DNA of 64,000 nt from Micromonospora matsumotoense (GCF_900091525.1 NZ_FMCU01000003.1:372001-436000); one strand, 5' to 3'. Shown: positions 29,147 through 40,024, numbered from the stretch's first letter. Notes: a model not told the origin generated them from the letters alone. Made by a program: numbers and translations.

Positions 29147-29998
29147 TCAGCCGGCCGGGGAGACGGCCGGCTGCCGGGCGGTCACCAGATCGCCGAGCCG
29201 GGCCCGACCACCGTCGAAGGCCGTCAGCACCCAGACCCCGTCCGCCAGCAACGCCATCGAGTGCTCGACGTGCACCGCCATCGACCGGTCCCGGGTGACC
29301 ACGGTCCACCCGTCGGACAGTTCGACGGTACGCGGGGAACCCATCGTGATCATCGGCTCGATCGCCAGCGCCATACCCGGCACCAGCCGGGGGCCCTTGC
29401 CGGGACGGCCGTGGTTGAGCACGTGCGGGTCCTGGTGCATCTCGGTGCCGATGCCGTGGCCACCGTAGCCGTCCACGATGCCGTACCGGCCACCCCTGCG
29501 CACTGCCGTCTCGACCGCGTGGGAGATGTCGGTGAGCCGGCCCCGCCCACTCGCGGCGCCCCGGGCGGCGGCGGCGATCCCGGCCCACATGGCGTCCTCG
29601 GCGACCGAGGCCATCTTCAGCAGCGCCGGGTCGACCTCGCCCACGCCGACGGTGACCGCCGCGTCGCCGTGCCAGCCGTCCAGCACCGCGCCGCAGTCGA
29701 TCGAGATCACGTCGCCGTCCCGGAGTACCTGGTCGGCCGCCGGGATCGCGTGCACCACCTGCTCGTTGACCGATGAGCAGATCGAGGCGGGGAAGCCGTG
29801 GTAGCCCTTGAACGACGGCACCGCGCCGGCCTCCCGGATGGTCGCCTCAGCGATCGCGTCGAGGTCGGCCGTACTGACCCCGGGGGCGACCGCCGCGCTC
29901 ATCCGACGCAGGGCCTCGGCGACCACCAGGCCGGCGGCGCGCATCTTCTGGATCTGGTCAGGGGTCTTCAGCTGGATGTCCAGCTGGGCACGGCGCAT
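29147..29998 (-). CDS. map: Methionine aminopeptidase, type I
   Basis: Map removes the initiator Met from nascent proteins. The 283-residue pita-bread-fold enzyme has the five metal ligands in order: two Asp (ISIDCGAVLDGWHGDAA), His (GHGIGTEMHQDP), and Glu in IEPMITMG and VEHSMAL. The substrate His is in GYHGFPASIC. There is no N-terminal zinc-finger extension. It is the third gene of secY-adk-map, 96 bases after adk. Confidence 0.96.
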   Translation of the reverse strand: MRRAQLDIQLKTPDQIQKMRAAGLVVAEALRRMSAAVAPGVSTADLDAIAEATIREAGAVPSFKGYHGFPASICSSVNEQVVHAIPAADQVLRDGDVISIDCGAVLDGWHGDAAVTVGVGEVDPALLKMASVAEDAMWAGIAAAARGAASGRGRLTDISHAVETAVRRGGRYGIVDGYGGHGIGTEMHQDPHVLNHGRPGKGPRLVPGMALAIEPMITMGSPRTVELSDGWTVVTRDRSMAVHVEHSMALLADGVWVLTAFDGGRARLGDLVTARQPAVSPAG

Positions 29999-30094
29999 GG
30001 AGCATTCACCTTTCGTTGCCGATGCACAGCGAAACAGCGGGGCACGTCGCGCACCCCGCTGTTCGCACTCTATCCGCCGGGCTCCGGCGGGAGG

Positions 30095-30748
30095 TCAGCC
30101 GCCGTACGAGCGCAGCGCGTCGATGGCGCGGACGGTGACGTCCTCCACCGGACCGGTGGCGTCGATCCCGACCAGCTTGTTCTGGGCGCCGTAGTAGTCG
30201 ACCAGCGGCGCGGTCTTGTCGGCGTACTCCCGGAGGCGGGCCGCGATGGTCTCCGGCTTGTCGTCGTCGCGCTGGAACAGTTCGGCGCCACACCGGTCGC
30301 AGATGCCGTCCTTGGTGGTGGCGTCGAACTCGACGTGCCAGATCTTGCCGCAGCCCCGGCAGGTACGCCGGCCGGAGAGCCGTCGGATCACCTCGTCGTC
30401 GTCGACCACCAGCTCCAGCACGAGATCCAGGGCGGTGCCCAGATCGGCGAGGAGCTTGTCCAGCGCGGCGGCCTGCGGCGTGGTCCGCGGGAAGCCGTCG
30501 AGCAGGAAGCCCTCGGAGGCGTCCGGCTCGGCGAGCCGGTCCCGGACCATGTTGATGGTCACCTCGTCCGGAACCAGCTTGCCCGCGTCCATGTACCGCT
30601 TCGCCTCGACCCCCAGGGGCGTCCCCTGGGAGACGTTGGCCCGGAAGATGTCACCGGTGGAGATCTTCGGCACCGAGAGGTGTGCGGCGATGAACTCCGC
30701 CTGTGTGCCCTTGCCCGCGCCCGGCGGGCCAACCAGAACGAGTCGCAT
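30095..30748 (-). CDS. adk: Adenylate kinase
   Basis: Adk interconverts ATP, AMP and ADP. The 217-residue long-form enzyme has the P-loop [10 protein letters not shown] at its start and a LID domain with a four-Cys zinc site (CRGC and CDRC). That site is the Gram-positive type, not the Gram-negative zinc-free LID. It starts one base after the secY stop, so it is certainly co-transcribed. Confidence 0.97.
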   Translation of the reverse strand: MRLVLVGPPGAGKGTQAEFIAAHLSVPKISTGDIFRANVSQGTPLGVEAKRYMDAGKLVPDEVTINMVRDRLAEPDASEGFLLDGFPRTTPQAAALDKLLADLGTALDLVLELVVDDDEVIRRLSGRRTCRGCGKIWHVEFDATTKDGICDRCGAELFQRDDDKPETIAARLREYADKTAPLVDYYGAQNKLVGIDATGPVEDVTVRAIDALRSYGG

Positions 30749-30749
30749 C

Positions 30750-32078
30750 CTACCGCAGGAACCCTTCGTAGTTCCGCTGCATGAGTTGGCTCTCGATCTG
30801 CTTCACGGTCTCCAGACCGACGCCGACCATGATGAGCACAGCGGTGCCGCCGAACGGGAAGTTCTGGAACTGCTGGCTGTTCAGCCAGATGAAGAAGAAG
30901 TTCGGCAGGACCGCCACGATGCCCAGGTAGAGCGCGCCCGGCAGGGTGATCCGGCTGAGGATGAAGTCGAGGTAGTCGGCGGTCGGCTTGCCGGGGCGGA
31001 TACCCGGCACGAAGCCGCCGTACTTCTTCATGTTGTCCGCGACCTCGGTCGGGTTGAACGTGATCGACACGTAGAAGTACGTGAAGAAGATGATCAACAG
31101 GAAGTAGATCACGATGTGCAGCGGCGCGTCGGCCTGCACGATGTTGTTCTGGATCCAGGCCTGGGTCTTGCCCGGGTCGGTCTGGTCGAAGAACTGGAGC
31201 GCCAGCTGCGGCAGGTAGAGCAGCGACGAGGCGAAGATGACCGGGATGACACCGGCCTGGTTCACCTTCAGCGGGATGTAGGTGGAGGTGCCGCCGTACA
31301 TCCGCCGGCCGATCATCCGCTTGGCGTACTGCACCGGGATGCGGCGCTGCGCCTGCTCGATGAAGCAGACCGCGGTGATGACCACCAGGACCAGGGCGAG
31401 CACCAGGGCGAACTTGCCCCAGCCCTCGTTGGTCTTGATCTTCCAGCCCTCGCTGGGGAGCCGGGCCGCGATCGAGGTGAAGATCAGCACGGACATGCCG
31501 TTGCCGACGCCGCGGTCGGTGATCAGCTCACCGAGCCACATCACCATGCCGGTGCCGGCGGTCATCGTCATGACCAGGATGCCGAGCGTCAGCCAGTTCG
31601 GGATGCCGGTGCCCTCGGGCACGATCGGGAACTGGTCGCAGCGGTTCTGGAAGAGCTGGCCGGAACGGGCCAGCGCCACGAAGGCCGACGACTGGAGGAT
31701 GCCCAGGCCGAGGGTCAGGTAGCGGGTGTACTGGGTGATCTTCGCCTGGCCGGCCTGGCCCTCCTTGCGGAGCTGCTCCAGCCGGGGGATGACCACTGTC
31801 AGCAGCTGCAGGATGATCGACGCGGTGATGTAGGGCATGATGCCCAGCGCGAAGACCGAGAGCTGCAACAGCGCGCCGCCGGAGAACAGGTCGAGCAGGT
31901 TGAGCACGCCCGTGTTCTGGCCCTGCAGACTGTCGAGACACTTCTGCACGTTGCCGTACGAGACGCCGGGGCTGGGCAGAGTGGCGCCGAGCCGGTAGAC
32001 CGCGATGATGCCTACTGTGAACAGCAGCTTCTTGCGCAGGTCAGGCGTACGGAACGCACTGAGAAAGGCGGACAGCAA
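30750..32078 (-). CDS. secY: Preprotein translocase subunit SecY
   Basis: This is the ten-helix channel of the Sec translocon. I start it at TTG 32078, which lies six bases after a perfect AGGAGG. That gives 442 residues beginning [17 protein letters not shown], close to the E. coli length of 443. The upstream in-frame ATG at 32159 has no such site and would add a non-homologous Pro-rich extension. The plug and pore segments and the cytoplasmic loop before helix 8 ([13 protein letters not shown]) are present. SecE is encoded separately at 61996. Confidence 0.96.
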   Translation of the reverse strand: MLSAFLSAFRTPDLRKKLLFTVGIIAVYRLGATLPSPGVSYGNVQKCLDSLQGQNTGVLNLLDLFSGGALLQLSVFALGIMPYITASIILQLLTVVIPRLEQLRKEGQAGQAKITQYTRYLTLGLGILQSSAFVALARSGQLFQNRCDQFPIVPEGTGIPNWLTLGILVMTMTAGTGMVMWLGELITDRGVGNGMSVLIFTSIAARLPSEGWKIKTNEGWGKFALVLALVLVVITAVCFIEQAQRRIPVQYAKRMIGRRMYGGTSTYIPLKVNQAGVIPVIFASSLLYLPQLALQFFDQTDPGKTQAWIQNNIVQADAPLHIVIYFLLIIFFTYFYVSITFNPTEVADNMKKYGGFVPGIRPGKPTADYLDFILSRITLPGALYLGIVAVLPNFFFIWLNSQQFQNFPFGGTAVLIMVGVGLETVKQIESQLMQRNYEGFLR

Positions 32079-32258
32079 CTTCTTCCTCCTGCGCGCGGGC
32101 CGCCCGGTGGTGGTCCCTGGCGGGTCGGGGTGGGTGCCGGGCGAGTGCCCGATATCCATGGCTGGGAAGGGACTCTAACAGTCCGATCCCGCTCCGGGCA
32201 GGTGTGCCCGGCTACATAAACCAAATCCGATGTTACCCGGCGCACACGCTCCGGGGAG

Positions 32259-32304
32259 ACCACGGCGCCCGCCCAGTTACGGAGAACTGAGCGGGCGCCG
32301 TGGT
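32259..32304 (-). terminator. Terminator between rplO and secY
   Basis: A 20-bp stem (32259-32278 with 32285-32304, core CCACGGCGCCCGC) has a six-base loop and one G-U-type pair. It ends the spc operon, so secY-adk-map needs its own promoter. TAGAGT near 32176 on the minus strand is a possible -10 but lacks a good -35. Confidence 0.85.
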
Positions 32305-32313
32305 TTGCCTGAC

Positions 32314-32757
32314 CTACAGCTCGGTGACCGAGCCGCCGGCGGCGGTGATCTTCTCCTTGGCCGACGCGCTGAACGCCTGCGCCGACACCTGGAGGGTCAC
32401 CCCGCCGAGATCGCCGGTGCCGAGGACCTTGACCGGGTGGCCCTTACGGACCGCACCGGCCTCGACCAGCTCCAGCGGGCCGACCTGGCCGCCGTTGGGG
32501 AACAGTTCGGCGAGCCGGTCCAGGTTGACCACCTGGAAGACGACCTTGAACTTGTTCTTGAAGCCCTTCATCTTCGGCAGGCGCATGTGGATGGGCATCT
32601 GCCCACCCTCGAACGCCGCCGAGATGTTCTTGCGGGCCTTGGAGCCCTTGGTGCCGCGACCGGCGGTCTTGCCCTTGGAGCCCTCACCGCGACCCACCCG
32701 GGTCTTCGCGGTCTTGGCGCCCGGGGCCGGACGCAGGTGGTGAACCTTGATCGTCAT
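32314..32757 (-). CDS. rplO: 50S ribosomal protein L15
   Basis: The 147-residue protein starts [20 protein letters not shown] and has the Gly-rich extension ([17 protein letters not shown]) that threads into 23S rRNA. Its ATG shares one base with the rpmD stop (TAATG), so translation is coupled. It is the last gene of the spc operon here. A strong terminator follows it, so secY is not read in the same unit as in E. coli. Confidence 0.97.
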   Translation of the reverse strand: MTIKVHHLRPAPGAKTAKTRVGRGEGSKGKTAGRGTKGSKARKNISAAFEGGQMPIHMRLPKMKGFKNKFKVVFQVVNLDRLAELFPNGGQVGPLELVEAGAVRKGHPVKVLGTGDLGGVTLQVSAQAFSASAKEKITAAGGSVTEL

Positions 32758-32939
32758 TACTCGACCTCCTCGACCTTCACGAGGTGGCTGACCGTGAAGA
32801 TCATGCCCCGAATCTCGGGACGGTCCTCCTTGACCACCACGTCATTGATCCGCTTCAGGCCGAGCGAACGCAGCGAGTGCCGCTGGTTCTGCTTCTTCCC
32901 GATCGCGGACCGGAGCTGGGTGACCTTCAGGCGTGCCAT
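32757..32939 (-). CDS. rpmD: 50S ribosomal protein L30
   Basis: The 60-residue protein begins [20 protein letters not shown] and contains [14 protein letters not shown], both typical of L30. Its ATG overlaps the rpsE stop as ATGA. The longer open frame to 33128 is a shadow of rpsE. Confidence 0.96.
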   Translation of the reverse strand: MARLKVTQLRSAIGKKQNQRHSLRSLGLKRINDVVVKEDRPEIRGMIFTVSHLVKVEEVE

Positions 32940-33553
32940 CAGGACGCCACCCCCGCCCGCGACGCCAGCATGGCGGCCGGCGCGACGTCCTCGACCGGCA
33001 GGCCACGACGGGCCGCGACAGCCTCCGGGGACTCCAGCCCCTTCAGCGCCGCCACCGTGGCGTGCACGATGTTGATGGGGTTGGACGAGCCGAGGCTCTT
33101 GGAGAGCACGTCGTGAATGCCCGCGCACTCCAGGACGGCACGCACCGGGCCACCGGCGATGACGCCCGTACCGGCGGACGCCGGCTTGAGCAGCACGACG
33201 CCGGCAGCGGCCTCACCCTGGATCGGGTGCGGGATCGACTGACCGATCCGCGGCACCTTGAAGAAGTGCTTCTTGGCCTCCTCGACGCCCTTGGCGATCG
33301 CCGCGGGCACCTCCTTGGCCTTTCCGTAGCCCACGCCGACCGTGCCGTCGCCGTCGCCCACGATCACCAGGGCGGTGAAGCTGAAGCGACGACCGCCCTT
33401 CACGACCTTGGCGACGCGGTTGATCGCGACGACCCGCTCAAGGTGCGGGGTCTTCTCGACGGGCGCGTTTCCGCGGCCGCCCTCACGGCGGTTGTCGCGG
33501 CGACCACCCTCGTTGCCACCGGACCCGCCGCCACGGCGCTGTTGACCTGGCAT
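32939..33553 (-). CDS. rpsE: 30S ribosomal protein S5
   Basis: This 204-residue protein of the decoding-fidelity centre starts with a Gly/Arg-rich unstructured N-terminus (about 1-35, [19 protein letters not shown]). The double-stranded RNA-binding domain ([19 protein letters not shown]) and the C-terminal domain follow. The N-terminal extension is typical of actinobacteria. Confidence 0.97.
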   Translation of the reverse strand: MPGQQRRGGGSGGNEGGRRDNRREGGRGNAPVEKTPHLERVVAINRVAKVVKGGRRFSFTALVIVGDGDGTVGVGYGKAKEVPAAIAKGVEEAKKHFFKVPRIGQSIPHPIQGEAAAGVVLLKPASAGTGVIAGGPVRAVLECAGIHDVLSKSLGSSNPINIVHATVAALKGLESPEAVAARRGLPVEDVAPAAMLASRAGVAS

Positions 33554-33586
33554 CAGCAGCCTTCCTTATCTCTCGTGACGGGGTTT

Positions 33587-33976
33587 CTAGAACTCGAGCC
33601 CGGCTTCGCGGGCGGCATCGGCAAGCGCGGCGACCCGCCCCGCGTACCGGTTGCCACCGCGGTCGAAGACGACCTTGGACACACCGGCGGCCTTGGCCCG
33701 CTCGGCGAGCAGGCCGCCGACCTTGCCGGCGAGGGCGCTCTTGTCGCCCTCCGCACCGCGCAGCGACGCGTCCAGGGTCGAGGCCGACGCCAGGGTGTGA
33801 CCCTTGGTGTCGTCGACGATCTGGGCGACGATGTGCCGCAGGGAGCGGGTGACCACCAGGCGGGGACGCTCGGCGGTGCCGCTGACGTTCTTGCGGACCC
33901 GGAAGTGTCGACGCGCACGGCCGACGGCGCGCTTGGCGGCGACGCCGCGGCGGCGCTTGAGCAGCGTGGCGCTCAC
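33587..33976 (-). CDS. rplR: 50S ribosomal protein L18
   Basis: L18 is the 5S rRNA-binding protein, 129 residues. It has [17 protein letters not shown] and a C-terminal [21 protein letters not shown] segment. Its GTG start overlaps the rplF stop as GTGA. Confidence 0.97.
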   Translation of the reverse strand: MSATLLKRRRGVAAKRAVGRARRHFRVRKNVSGTAERPRLVVTRSLRHIVAQIVDDTKGHTLASASTLDASLRGAEGDKSALAGKVGGLLAERAKAAGVSKVVFDRGGNRYAGRVAALADAAREAGLEF

Positions 33977-34515
33977 TTCTTACCTGCCTTTCCGGCCTTG
34001 CGGCGGATGACCTCGCCCTGGTACTTGACGCCCTTGCCCTTGTAGGGCTCCGGCGGGCGGATCTTCCGGATGTTGGCGGCGACCTCACCGACCTGCTGCT
34101 TGTCGATGCCGGCCACGTGGAACAGGGTCGGCCGCTCCACCGTGAAGGTGATGCCGTCCGGCGCGGGGACCAGCACCGGGTGCGAGAACCCGAGCGCGAA
34201 CTCCAGGTCCTTGCCCTTGGCCGTGACCCGGTAACCGGTGCCGGCGATCTCCAGGCTCTTGCGGTAGCCCTCGGTCACCCCGACGATCATGTTGGCGACC
34301 AGGGTACGGCTCAGGCCGTGCAGTTCCTTGGCCTTGCGCTCGTCGTTCGGCCGGTTGACGTGCAACTGGCCGTCCTCGCCCCGCTCCGCCTTGATCGGCT
34401 CGGCGAGCGTGTGCGACAGCTCGCCCTTCGGGCCCTTGACCTTGACGGTCTGGCCCTCGATCTTGATGTCGACGCCGGAAGGCACCGGGATCGACTTACG
34501 TCCAATTCGCGACAT
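33973..34515 (-). CDS. rplF: 50S ribosomal protein L6
   Basis: The 180-residue protein lies near the sarcin-ricin loop and contacts elongation factors. The start [20 protein letters not shown] at 34515 is the universal L6 N-terminus; the extra 16 codons upstream are not homologous. The C-terminal [18 protein letters not shown] motif is intact. Confidence 0.97.
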   Translation of the reverse strand: MSRIGRKSIPVPSGVDIKIEGQTVKVKGPKGELSHTLAEPIKAERGEDGQLHVNRPNDERKAKELHGLSRTLVANMIVGVTEGYRKSLEIAGTGYRVTAKGKDLEFALGFSHPVLVPAPDGITFTVERPTLFHVAGIDKQQVGEVAANIRKIRPPEPYKGKGVKYQGEVIRRKAGKAGKK

Positions 34516-34531
34516 TTCTACCTGTCTCCCG

Positions 34532-34939
34532 TTACCAGACGAAGGCGAGGACTTCCCCGCCAACGCTCCGCTTGCGGGCCTGCCGGTCGGTGAGCAGCCC
34601 CTGGGACGTCGAAATGATCGCCACGCCCAGCCCGCCGAGCACCCGCGGGAGCCCGTCCGACTTGGCGTACACCCGGAGACCGGGCTTGGACACTCGCTTG
34701 ATGCCGGCCAGGCTACGCTCGCGGCTCTGGCCGTACTTCAGCTCGACGACCAGTCGCTTGCCGACGGCACCCTCTTCGGGCTCCTCGACCGACCAGGTGG
34801 CGATGTAACCCTCGGCCTTGAGGACCTCGGCGATGTTCGCCTTGATCTTCGAGTAGGGCATCGTCACCCGGTCGTGGTACGCCTGGTTGGCGTTACGCAG
34901 ACGCGTGAGCATGTCTGCGATCGGGTCGGTCATCGTCAT
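34532..34939 (-). CDS. rpsH: 30S ribosomal protein S8
   Basis: S8 is a 135-residue central-domain primary binder; its E. coli homologue represses the spc operon. It starts [18 protein letters not shown] and ends with the [15 protein letters not shown] loop and GGEVLAFVW. The 96-base gap before it contains a perfect hairpin. Confidence 0.97.
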   Translation of the reverse strand: MTMTDPIADMLTRLRNANQAYHDRVTMPYSKIKANIAEVLKAEGYIATWSVEEPEEGAVGKRLVVELKYGQSRERSLAGIKRVSKPGLRVYAKSDGLPRVLGGLGVAIISTSQGLLTDRQARKRSVGGEVLAFVW

Positions 34940-34967
34940 GAATTCGTCAACCTTTCTCGCCGGGGTT

Positions 34968-34986
34968 CCCCGGGCACGGCCCGGGG
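34968..34986 (-). terminator. Intercistronic hairpin between rpsZ and rpsH
   Basis: CCCCGGGC-ACG-GCCCGGGG forms a perfect 8-bp stem with a three-base loop in the 96-base rpsZ-rpsH gap. It could be an attenuator, a processing site or a site of S8-type feedback. No functional evidence is visible. Confidence 0.5.
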
Positions 34987-35035
34987 CCTACGGCGAAGAG
35001 ACAGTTCAGCTGACACGCCGAAGCGCGCCGGGCTA

Positions 35036-35221
35036 TTACCAGGAAGCCTTGGACACGCCGGGCAGCTCACCGCGGTGGGCCATCTCCCGGATGCACACCC
35101 GGCAGAGACCGAACTTGCGGTAGACCGCCTTCGGACGCCCGCACCGCTGGCAGCGGGTGTACGCGCGAACCGAGAACTTCGGCTTCGCAGCCGCCTTGAT
35201 GATCAGCGCCTTCTTGGCCAT
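35036..35221 (-). CDS. rpsZ: 30S ribosomal protein S14, zinc-binding type Z
   Basis: The 61-residue short S14 has the CQRCGRP...CRVC zinc ribbon, so this is the zinc-dependent form. It begins [16 protein letters not shown] and ends GVSKASW. It starts one base before the rplE stop region ends. Confidence 0.96.
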   Translation of the reverse strand: MAKKALIIKAAAKPKFSVRAYTRCQRCGRPKAVYRKFGLCRVCIREMAHRGELPGVSKASW

Positions 35222-35222
35222 C

Positions 35223-35795
35223 TCAGTTCTCCTTGAACGGGAAGCCCAGGAGCTTGAGCAGCGCCCGGCCCTCGTCGTCGGTCGTGGCGGTCGTGACCAC
35301 CGTGATGTCCATGCCCCGCTGGCGATCGATCCGGTCCTGGTCGATCTCGTGGAACACCGACTGCTCGGTCAGGCCGAACGTGTAGTTGCCGTGCCCGTCG
35401 AGCTTGCGCCCGTCCAGGCCGCGGAAGTCACGGATACGCGGCAGCGCGATCGACAGCAGCCGGTCCAGGAACTCCCACATCCGGTCGCCGCGCAGGGTCA
35501 CCTTCGCGCCGATCGGCATGCCCTCACGCAGCTTGAACTGCGCGATCGACTTGGTGGCCCGCCGCACCTGCGGCTTCTGGCCGGTGATCGTGGCCAGGTC
35601 GCGGACGGCGCCGTCGATCAGCTTGGCGTCGCGAGCGGCCTCGCCGACGCCCATGTTGACGACGATCTTGACTAGCCGCGGCACCTGCATGGGGTTGCCG
35701 AAGCTGTGCTGCTCCTGCAGCTTGGCCACGATCTCGTTGCGGTACCGCTCCTTGAGGCGCGGCAGGGTCTTGGTTTCGGTAGCCGTGGTCATCAC
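35223..35795 (-). CDS. rplE: 50S ribosomal protein L5
   Basis: This 190-residue protein binds 5S rRNA and P-site tRNA. It contains [15 protein letters not shown], and its end [20 protein letters not shown] is standard for L5. The ATG overlaps the rplX stop by four bases. A short N-terminal Thr-rich stretch precedes the core. Confidence 0.97.
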   Translation of the reverse strand: MMTTATETKTLPRLKERYRNEIVAKLQEQHSFGNPMQVPRLVKIVVNMGVGEAARDAKLIDGAVRDLATITGQKPQVRRATKSIAQFKLREGMPIGAKVTLRGDRMWEFLDRLLSIALPRIRDFRGLDGRKLDGHGNYTFGLTEQSVFHEIDQDRIDRQRGMDITVVTTATTDDEGRALLKLLGFPFKEN

Positions 35796-36112
35796 AGGTC
35801 CTTACCGGTGCTACGCGCGATGCGGACCTTCTGGCCGTTGTCGTCGAACCGGTAACCGACCCGGGTCGGGTTCCCGTCGGAGTCCAGGACCTGCACGTTC
35901 GAGACGTGGATCGGGGCCTCCTGGGTGACGATGCCACCGGTCTTGGCGCCACGCTGGGTGGTGCTGATACGGGTGTGCCTCTTGACCCGGTTCACGCCTT
36001 CGACGAGGACCTTGTCCTGCCGCGGGTAGGACGCGATGACCTTGCCCTTGGCACCCTTGTCCTTGCCGGCGATGACGATGACCGTGTCGCCCTTCTTGAC
36101 CTTCACGGTCAC
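35792..36112 (-). CDS. rplX: 50S ribosomal protein L24
   Basis: The 106-residue KOW-domain protein initiates 50S assembly. GTG 36112 overlaps the rplN stop as GTGA and gives [23 protein letters not shown] 36106 is a possible second choice. The motif [18 protein letters not shown] is diagnostic. Confidence 0.95.
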   Translation of the reverse strand: MTVKVKKGDTVIVIAGKDKGAKGKVIASYPRQDKVLVEGVNRVKRHTRISTTQRGAKTGGIVTQEAPIHVSNVQVLDSDGNPTRVGYRFDDNGQKVRIARSTGKDL

Positions 36113-36477
36113 AACACCTCCGGCGCGAGGGAAATGATCTTCATGAACCGCTTGTCCCGCAGCTCCCGGCCCACCGGGCCGAAGATGCGGGTACCGCGCG
36201 GGTCCCCGCCGTCCTTGATGATGACGGCGGCGTTCTCGTCGAAACGGATGTACGAGCCGTCCGGCCGCCGCCGCTCCTTGGCGGTGCGGACGACGACCGC
36301 CTTGACGACGTCGCCCTTCTTCACCCCGGCACCCGGGATCGCGTCCTTGACGGTGGCCACGATGACGTCGCCGATGCTCGCGTAGCGCCGACCGGAGCCA
36401 CCGAGAACCCGGATGCACAGGATCTCCCGGGCACCCGTGTTGTCGGCGACGCGCAGTCGCGACTCCTGCTGAATCAC
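36109..36477 (-). CDS. rplN: 50S ribosomal protein L14
   Basis: The 122-residue protein starts [20 protein letters not shown] and contains [20 protein letters not shown], which is near-universal. It is the first gene of the spc operon. A 100-base gap with a strong hairpin separates it from rpsQ. Confidence 0.97.
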   Translation of the reverse strand: MIQQESRLRVADNTGAREILCIRVLGGSGRRYASIGDVIVATVKDAIPGAGVKKGDVVKAVVVRTAKERRRPDGSYIRFDENAAVIIKDGGDPRGTRIFGPVGRELRDKRFMKIISLAPEVL

Positions 36478-36501
36478 GTCTATCTCCTATGTCTGCCGGT
36501 T

Positions 36502-36529
36502 CTCCGGCCGCCCTCACGGGCGGCCGGAG
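36502..36529 (-). terminator. Hairpin between the S10 and spc operons
   Basis: CTCCGGCCGCCC (36502-36513) pairs perfectly with 36518-36529 across the tetraloop TCAC. It lies between rpsQ and rplN and could end or attenuate the S10 transcript. Confidence 0.75.
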
Positions 36530-36577
36530 CCTGGCGGAACCTGCGCCCGACCGAAACCGGCCGAGCTCGAGCCTTCG

Positions 36578-36859
36578 CTACTTGGCCTTCTCGAGGATCT
36601 CCACGATCCGCCAACGCTTGGTGGCGGACAGCGGCCGGGTCTCCATGATGAGGACCCGGTCGCCGATGCCGGCGGCGTTCGGCTCGTCGTGCACCTTCAG
36701 CTTGCGGGTACGGCGCATGATCTTGCCGTACAACGCGTGCTTGACCCGGTCCTCGACCTCGACCACGACGGTCTTGTCCATCTTGTCGCTGACCACCAGG
36801 CCCTCACGAACCTTACGGCGGGCCCGCACGGCAGCGGTGGTGTTCTCGGTCTCGCTCAT
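36578..36859 (-). CDS. rpsQ: 30S ribosomal protein S17
   Basis: The 93-residue OB-fold protein has [22 protein letters not shown] and [25 protein letters not shown] short charged N-terminal extension ([14 protein letters not shown]) is typical for actinobacteria. It overlaps the rpmC stop and is the last gene of the S10 operon. Confidence 0.97.
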   Translation of the reverse strand: MSETENTTAAVRARRKVREGLVVSDKMDKTVVVEVEDRVKHALYGKIMRRTRKLKVHDEPNAAGIGDRVLIMETRPLSATKRWRIVEILEKAK

Positions 36860-37092
36860 GATGCAGTCACCTCAGTCGGCGCGGCCGAGAGACCCAGCTC
36901 GCGCTCACGCATGATCGTGTAGATCCGGGCGATCTCCCGACGGATGACCTGCAACCGCCGGTTGTTGTCCAGCTGACCGGTCGCGGCCTGCACGCGGAGG
37001 TTGAACAGCTCCGCCTTGGCCTCGCGCAGCTTCGTGACCAGCTCCTCCTCGGAGAGCTCACGCAGCTCGGAAGGCTTGACGCCCGCTGCCAT
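36856..37092 (-). CDS. rpmC: 50S ribosomal protein L29
   Basis: This 78-residue helical hairpin protein lies at the exit tunnel. It contains [20 protein letters not shown] and [19 protein letters not shown]. The start shares one base with the rplP stop. Confidence 0.96.
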   Translation of the reverse strand: MAAGVKPSELRELSEEELVTKLREAKAELFNLRVQAATGQLDNNRRLQVIRREIARIYTIMRERELGLSAAPTEVTAS

Positions 37093-37517
37093 CAGGATTC
37101 ACCCACTTCGCGCGTAACAATGCGGCACTTCATCGGGAGCTTGTGGATCGCGCGACGCATCGCCTCTCGCGCGATCTGCTCGTTGGGGAAGGACATCTCG
37201 AAGAGAACCCGCCCCGGCTTGACGTTCGCGACCCACCACTCGGGCGAGCCCTTACCGGAACCCATCCGGGTTTCGGCCGGCTTCTTGGTGAGGGCCTGGT
37301 CCGGGAAGACCGTGATCCAGACCTTGCCACCACGCTTGATGTGCCGGGTCATGGCGATACGAGCCGCCTCGATCTGCCGGTTGGTCACGTACGCCGGCTC
37401 GAGAGCCTGGATCCCGAACTCGCCGAACACCACCCGGTTACCACCCTTGGACGCACCGTGGCGGTCCGGGTGGTGCGGCTTGCGGAAGCCCTTCGGGGGC
37501 TTGCGCGGCATCAGCAT
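37092..37517 (-). CDS. rplP: 50S ribosomal protein L16
   Basis: This 141-residue protein of the A-site tRNA elbow region starts [21 protein letters not shown]. The internal [19 protein letters not shown] is diagnostic. It starts three bases after the rpsC stop. Confidence 0.97.
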   Translation of the reverse strand: MLMPRKPPKGFRKPHHPDRHGASKGGNRVVFGEFGIQALEPAYVTNRQIEAARIAMTRHIKRGGKVWITVFPDQALTKKPAETRMGSGKGSPEWWVANVKPGRVLFEMSFPNEQIAREAMRRAIHKLPMKCRIVTREVGES

Positions 37518-37520
37518 CTG

Positions 37521-38393
37521 TCAGCCCTCCTGCTGCGTTTCTGCCGGCTGGGTGACGGCCGCGGCGACAGCGGAGCTGTCGACCGGCTCACCACTCGGCG
37601 TCTCGGCCTGCTGCGCGATGGTCGTCGCGGCAGCCCGGCCGGCCTCGGTACCGCCGGCGGTCGTACCGGACGAACCCGACCGGCCACGACGCGGCCGCTC
37701 GGGGCGGTCGCCACGCTCACCACGACGCGGGCGGGACGGACCGGCCTCGGCCGGAGCCTCCCGGCCCGGGACGGCGTCGCCCTTGTAGATCCAGACCTTC
37801 ACGCCGATCCGGCCGAAGGTGGTACGGGCCTCGAAGAAGCCGTACTCGATGTTGGCCCGCAGCGTGTGCAGCGGGACCCGACCCTCGCGGTAGAACTCCG
37901 TCCGGCTCATCTCGGCGCCGCCGAGACGGCCCGAGACCTGCACCCGGATGCCCTTGCAGACGGGGTTCTTCATCGCCGACTGCATGGACTTGCGCATGGC
38001 CCGACGGAAGCTGACCCGGCTGGAGAGCTGCTCGGCGACGCCCTGGGCGACCAGCTGCGCGTCCGACTCGGGGTTCTTCACCTCGATGATGTTCAGCTGC
38101 ACCTGCTTGCCGGTGAGCTTCTCCAGCTCGCCGCGGATCCGGTCGGCCTCCGCACCCTTACGGCCGATGACGATGCCCGGCCGGGCGGTGTGGATGTCGA
38201 CCCGGACGCGGTCCCGGGTGCGCTCGATGTCGACCTTGGAGATGCCGGCGCGCTCGAGCCCCTTGGACATCATCCGGCGGATCTTGACGTCCTCGCCGAT
38301 GTAGTCCTTGTAGAGCTTGTCCGCGAACCAGCGGGACTTCCAGTCGGTCGAGATGCCGAGCCGGAATCCAGTGGGGTGAACCTTCTGACCCAT
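37521..38393 (-). CDS. rpsC: 30S ribosomal protein S3 with C-terminal extension
   Basis: Residues 1-215 are S3: [14 protein letters not shown], then a KH domain with the Gly loop [14 protein letters not shown], then the C-terminal domain. Residues about 216-290 form a tail that is first Arg/Gly/Pro-rich ([20 protein letters not shown]) and then Ala/Gln/Glu-rich. E. coli S3 has 233 residues. The tail is probably disordered. Confidence 0.97.
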   Translation of the reverse strand: MGQKVHPTGFRLGISTDWKSRWFADKLYKDYIGEDVKIRRMMSKGLERAGISKVDIERTRDRVRVDIHTARPGIVIGRKGAEADRIRGELEKLTGKQVQLNIIEVKNPESDAQLVAQGVAEQLSSRVSFRRAMRKSMQSAMKNPVCKGIRVQVSGRLGGAEMSRTEFYREGRVPLHTLRANIEYGFFEARTTFGRIGVKVWIYKGDAVPGREAPAEAGPSRPRRGERGDRPERPRRGRSGSSGTTAGGTEAGRAAATTIAQQAETPSGEPVDSSAVAAAVTQPAETQQEG

Positions 38394-38851
38394 TACTCGG
38401 CACCCTCCGTCTTACTCTCGGTCGCCGCGGGCTCGGCCTGCTGCGCCGGCGCCGCCTTCTTCGCTGCGGACTTCTTCGCCGCAGCCGGCGCGACCGCCTC
38501 GACCGCCACGGTGATGTGGCAGGTGCGCTTGCGGATCCGGTACGCCCGGCCCTGCGCCCGCGGCCGGAACCGCTTCATGGTCGGGCCCTCGTCGACGAAC
38601 GCCTCGCTGACGAGCAGCGCGCCGGGGTCCAGCCGCTCGTTGTTCTCCGCGTTGGCAATCGCGCTCGCGAGCACCTTGTACACCTGCTCGCTCGCCGCCT
38701 GCGGCGCGAACTGCAGCACCGTGAGCGCCTCCTTCGCGGGCAGGCCGCGGACGAGGTTGACCACCCGGCGCGCCTTCATCGGCGAGATGCGCACGTGTCG
38801 CGCAACCGCCCGCGCGCCCGGAAGCACCGGAGCGTCGCCCTTTCCTGGCAT
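38393..38851 (-). CDS. rplV: 50S ribosomal protein L22
   Basis: The 152-residue protein lines the exit tunnel. Its core has [21 protein letters not shown] and the beta-hairpin [21 protein letters not shown]. The last 35 residues are an Ala/Lys-rich tail ([16 protein letters not shown]). The stop shares a base with the rpsC start. Confidence 0.97.
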   Translation of the reverse strand: MPGKGDAPVLPGARAVARHVRISPMKARRVVNLVRGLPAKEALTVLQFAPQAASEQVYKVLASAIANAENNERLDPGALLVSEAFVDEGPTMKRFRPRAQGRAYRIRKRTCHITVAVEAVAPAAAKKSAAKKAAPAQQAEPAATESKTEGAE

Positions 38852-38890
38852 CGCTGTAACCCCTTGTTCCTCTATCCGTATGCCCGCGGC

Positions 38891-39172
38891 TCAGCGCCGG
38901 CGGCTCTTCCGGTCGTCCTTCTCGTGACCCTTGAACGTGCGGGTCAGCGCGAACTCGCCGAGCTTGTGCCCGACCATGGCCTCGGTCACGAACACCGGGA
39001 CGTGCTTGCGTCCGTCGTGCACGGCGATCGTGTGCCCGAGCATCTCGGGGATGATCGTCGAGCGGCGCGACCAGGTCTTGATGACGTTCTTCGAGCCCTT
39101 GTCGTTCTGCGTCTCCACCTTCTTGAGCAGGTGGTCGTCGATGAACGGGCCCTTCTTCAGGCTGCGAGGCAT
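38891..39172 (-). CDS. rpsS: 30S ribosomal protein S19
   Basis: The 93-residue head protein starts [20 protein letters not shown] and contains [20 protein letters not shown]. It lies between rplB and rplV with a 39-base gap on the rplV side. Confidence 0.97.
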   Translation of the reverse strand: MPRSLKKGPFIDDHLLKKVETQNDKGSKNVIKTWSRRSTIIPEMLGHTIAVHDGRKHVPVFVTEAMVGHKLGEFALTRTFKGHEKDDRKSRRR

Positions 39173-39184
39173 GCTCTATCTCCC

Positions 39185-40024
39185 TCAGCCGCGCTTACGC
39201 GTGGCGTAGCGGCGGCGGACGATCAGCCGGTCGCTCGGCTGGCCCTTACGACGGGTGCGGCCCTCGGGCTTACCCTGCGGGTTCACCGGGTGACGACCAC
39301 CGGAGGTCTTACCCTCACCACCACCGTGCGGGTGGTCGACCGGGTTCATCGCGACACCACGGACGGTCGGGCGCTTGCCCTTCCACCGCATCCGGCCGGC
39401 CTTGCCCCAGTTGATGTTCGACTGGTCGGCGTTGCCGATCTCGCCGATGCTGGCGCGGCAGCGCACGTCGACCCGCCGGATCTCACCGGACGGCATCCGG
39501 AGGGTCGCGTAGACGCCCTCCCGGCCGAGCAGCTGGATGCCGACGCCGGCCGAACGGGCCAGCTTGGCGCCGCCGCCCGGACGCAGCTCCACGTTGTGGA
39601 TGGTGGTACCTACCGGGATGTTGCGCAGCGGCAGGTTGTTGCCCGGCTTGATGTCGGCGCCCGGACCGGACTCGACCCGGTCGCCCTGCTTCATGTCCTT
39701 CGGCGCGAGGATGTAGCGCTTCTCGCCGTCGGCGTAGTGCAGCAGCGCGATGCGCGCGGTGCGGTTCGGGTCGTACTCGATGTGCGCGACCTTCGCCGGC
39801 ACGCCGTCCTTGTCGACCCGCTTGAAGTCGATCAGGCGGTACTGCCGCTTGTGGCCGCCGCCGTGGTGCCGGGTGGTGATCCGGCCGTGGGCGTTGCGAC
39901 CACCCTTCTTGGGCAGCGGAGCCAGCAGGGACTTCTCCGGCGTGGACCGGGTGATCTCGGCGAAGTCGGCGACGCTGGAGCCGCGTCGGCCCGGCGTCGT
40001 CGGCTTGTACTTACGGATAGCCAT
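39185..40024 (-). CDS. rplB: 50S ribosomal protein L2
   Basis: The 279-residue protein is essential for peptidyl transfer and subunit joining. It keeps the active-region motif [17 protein letters not shown] with the conserved His. It starts [20 protein letters not shown]. Confidence 0.98.
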   Translation of the reverse strand: MAIRKYKPTTPGRRGSSVADFAEITRSTPEKSLLAPLPKKGGRNAHGRITTRHHGGGHKRQYRLIDFKRVDKDGVPAKVAHIEYDPNRTARIALLHYADGEKRYILAPKDMKQGDRVESGPGADIKPGNNLPLRNIPVGTTIHNVELRPGGGAKLARSAGVGIQLLGREGVYATLRMPSGEIRRVDVRCRASIGEIGNADQSNINWGKAGRMRWKGKRPTVRGVAMNPVDHPHGGGEGKTSGGRHPVNPQGKPEGRTRRKGQPSDRLIVRRRYATRKRG

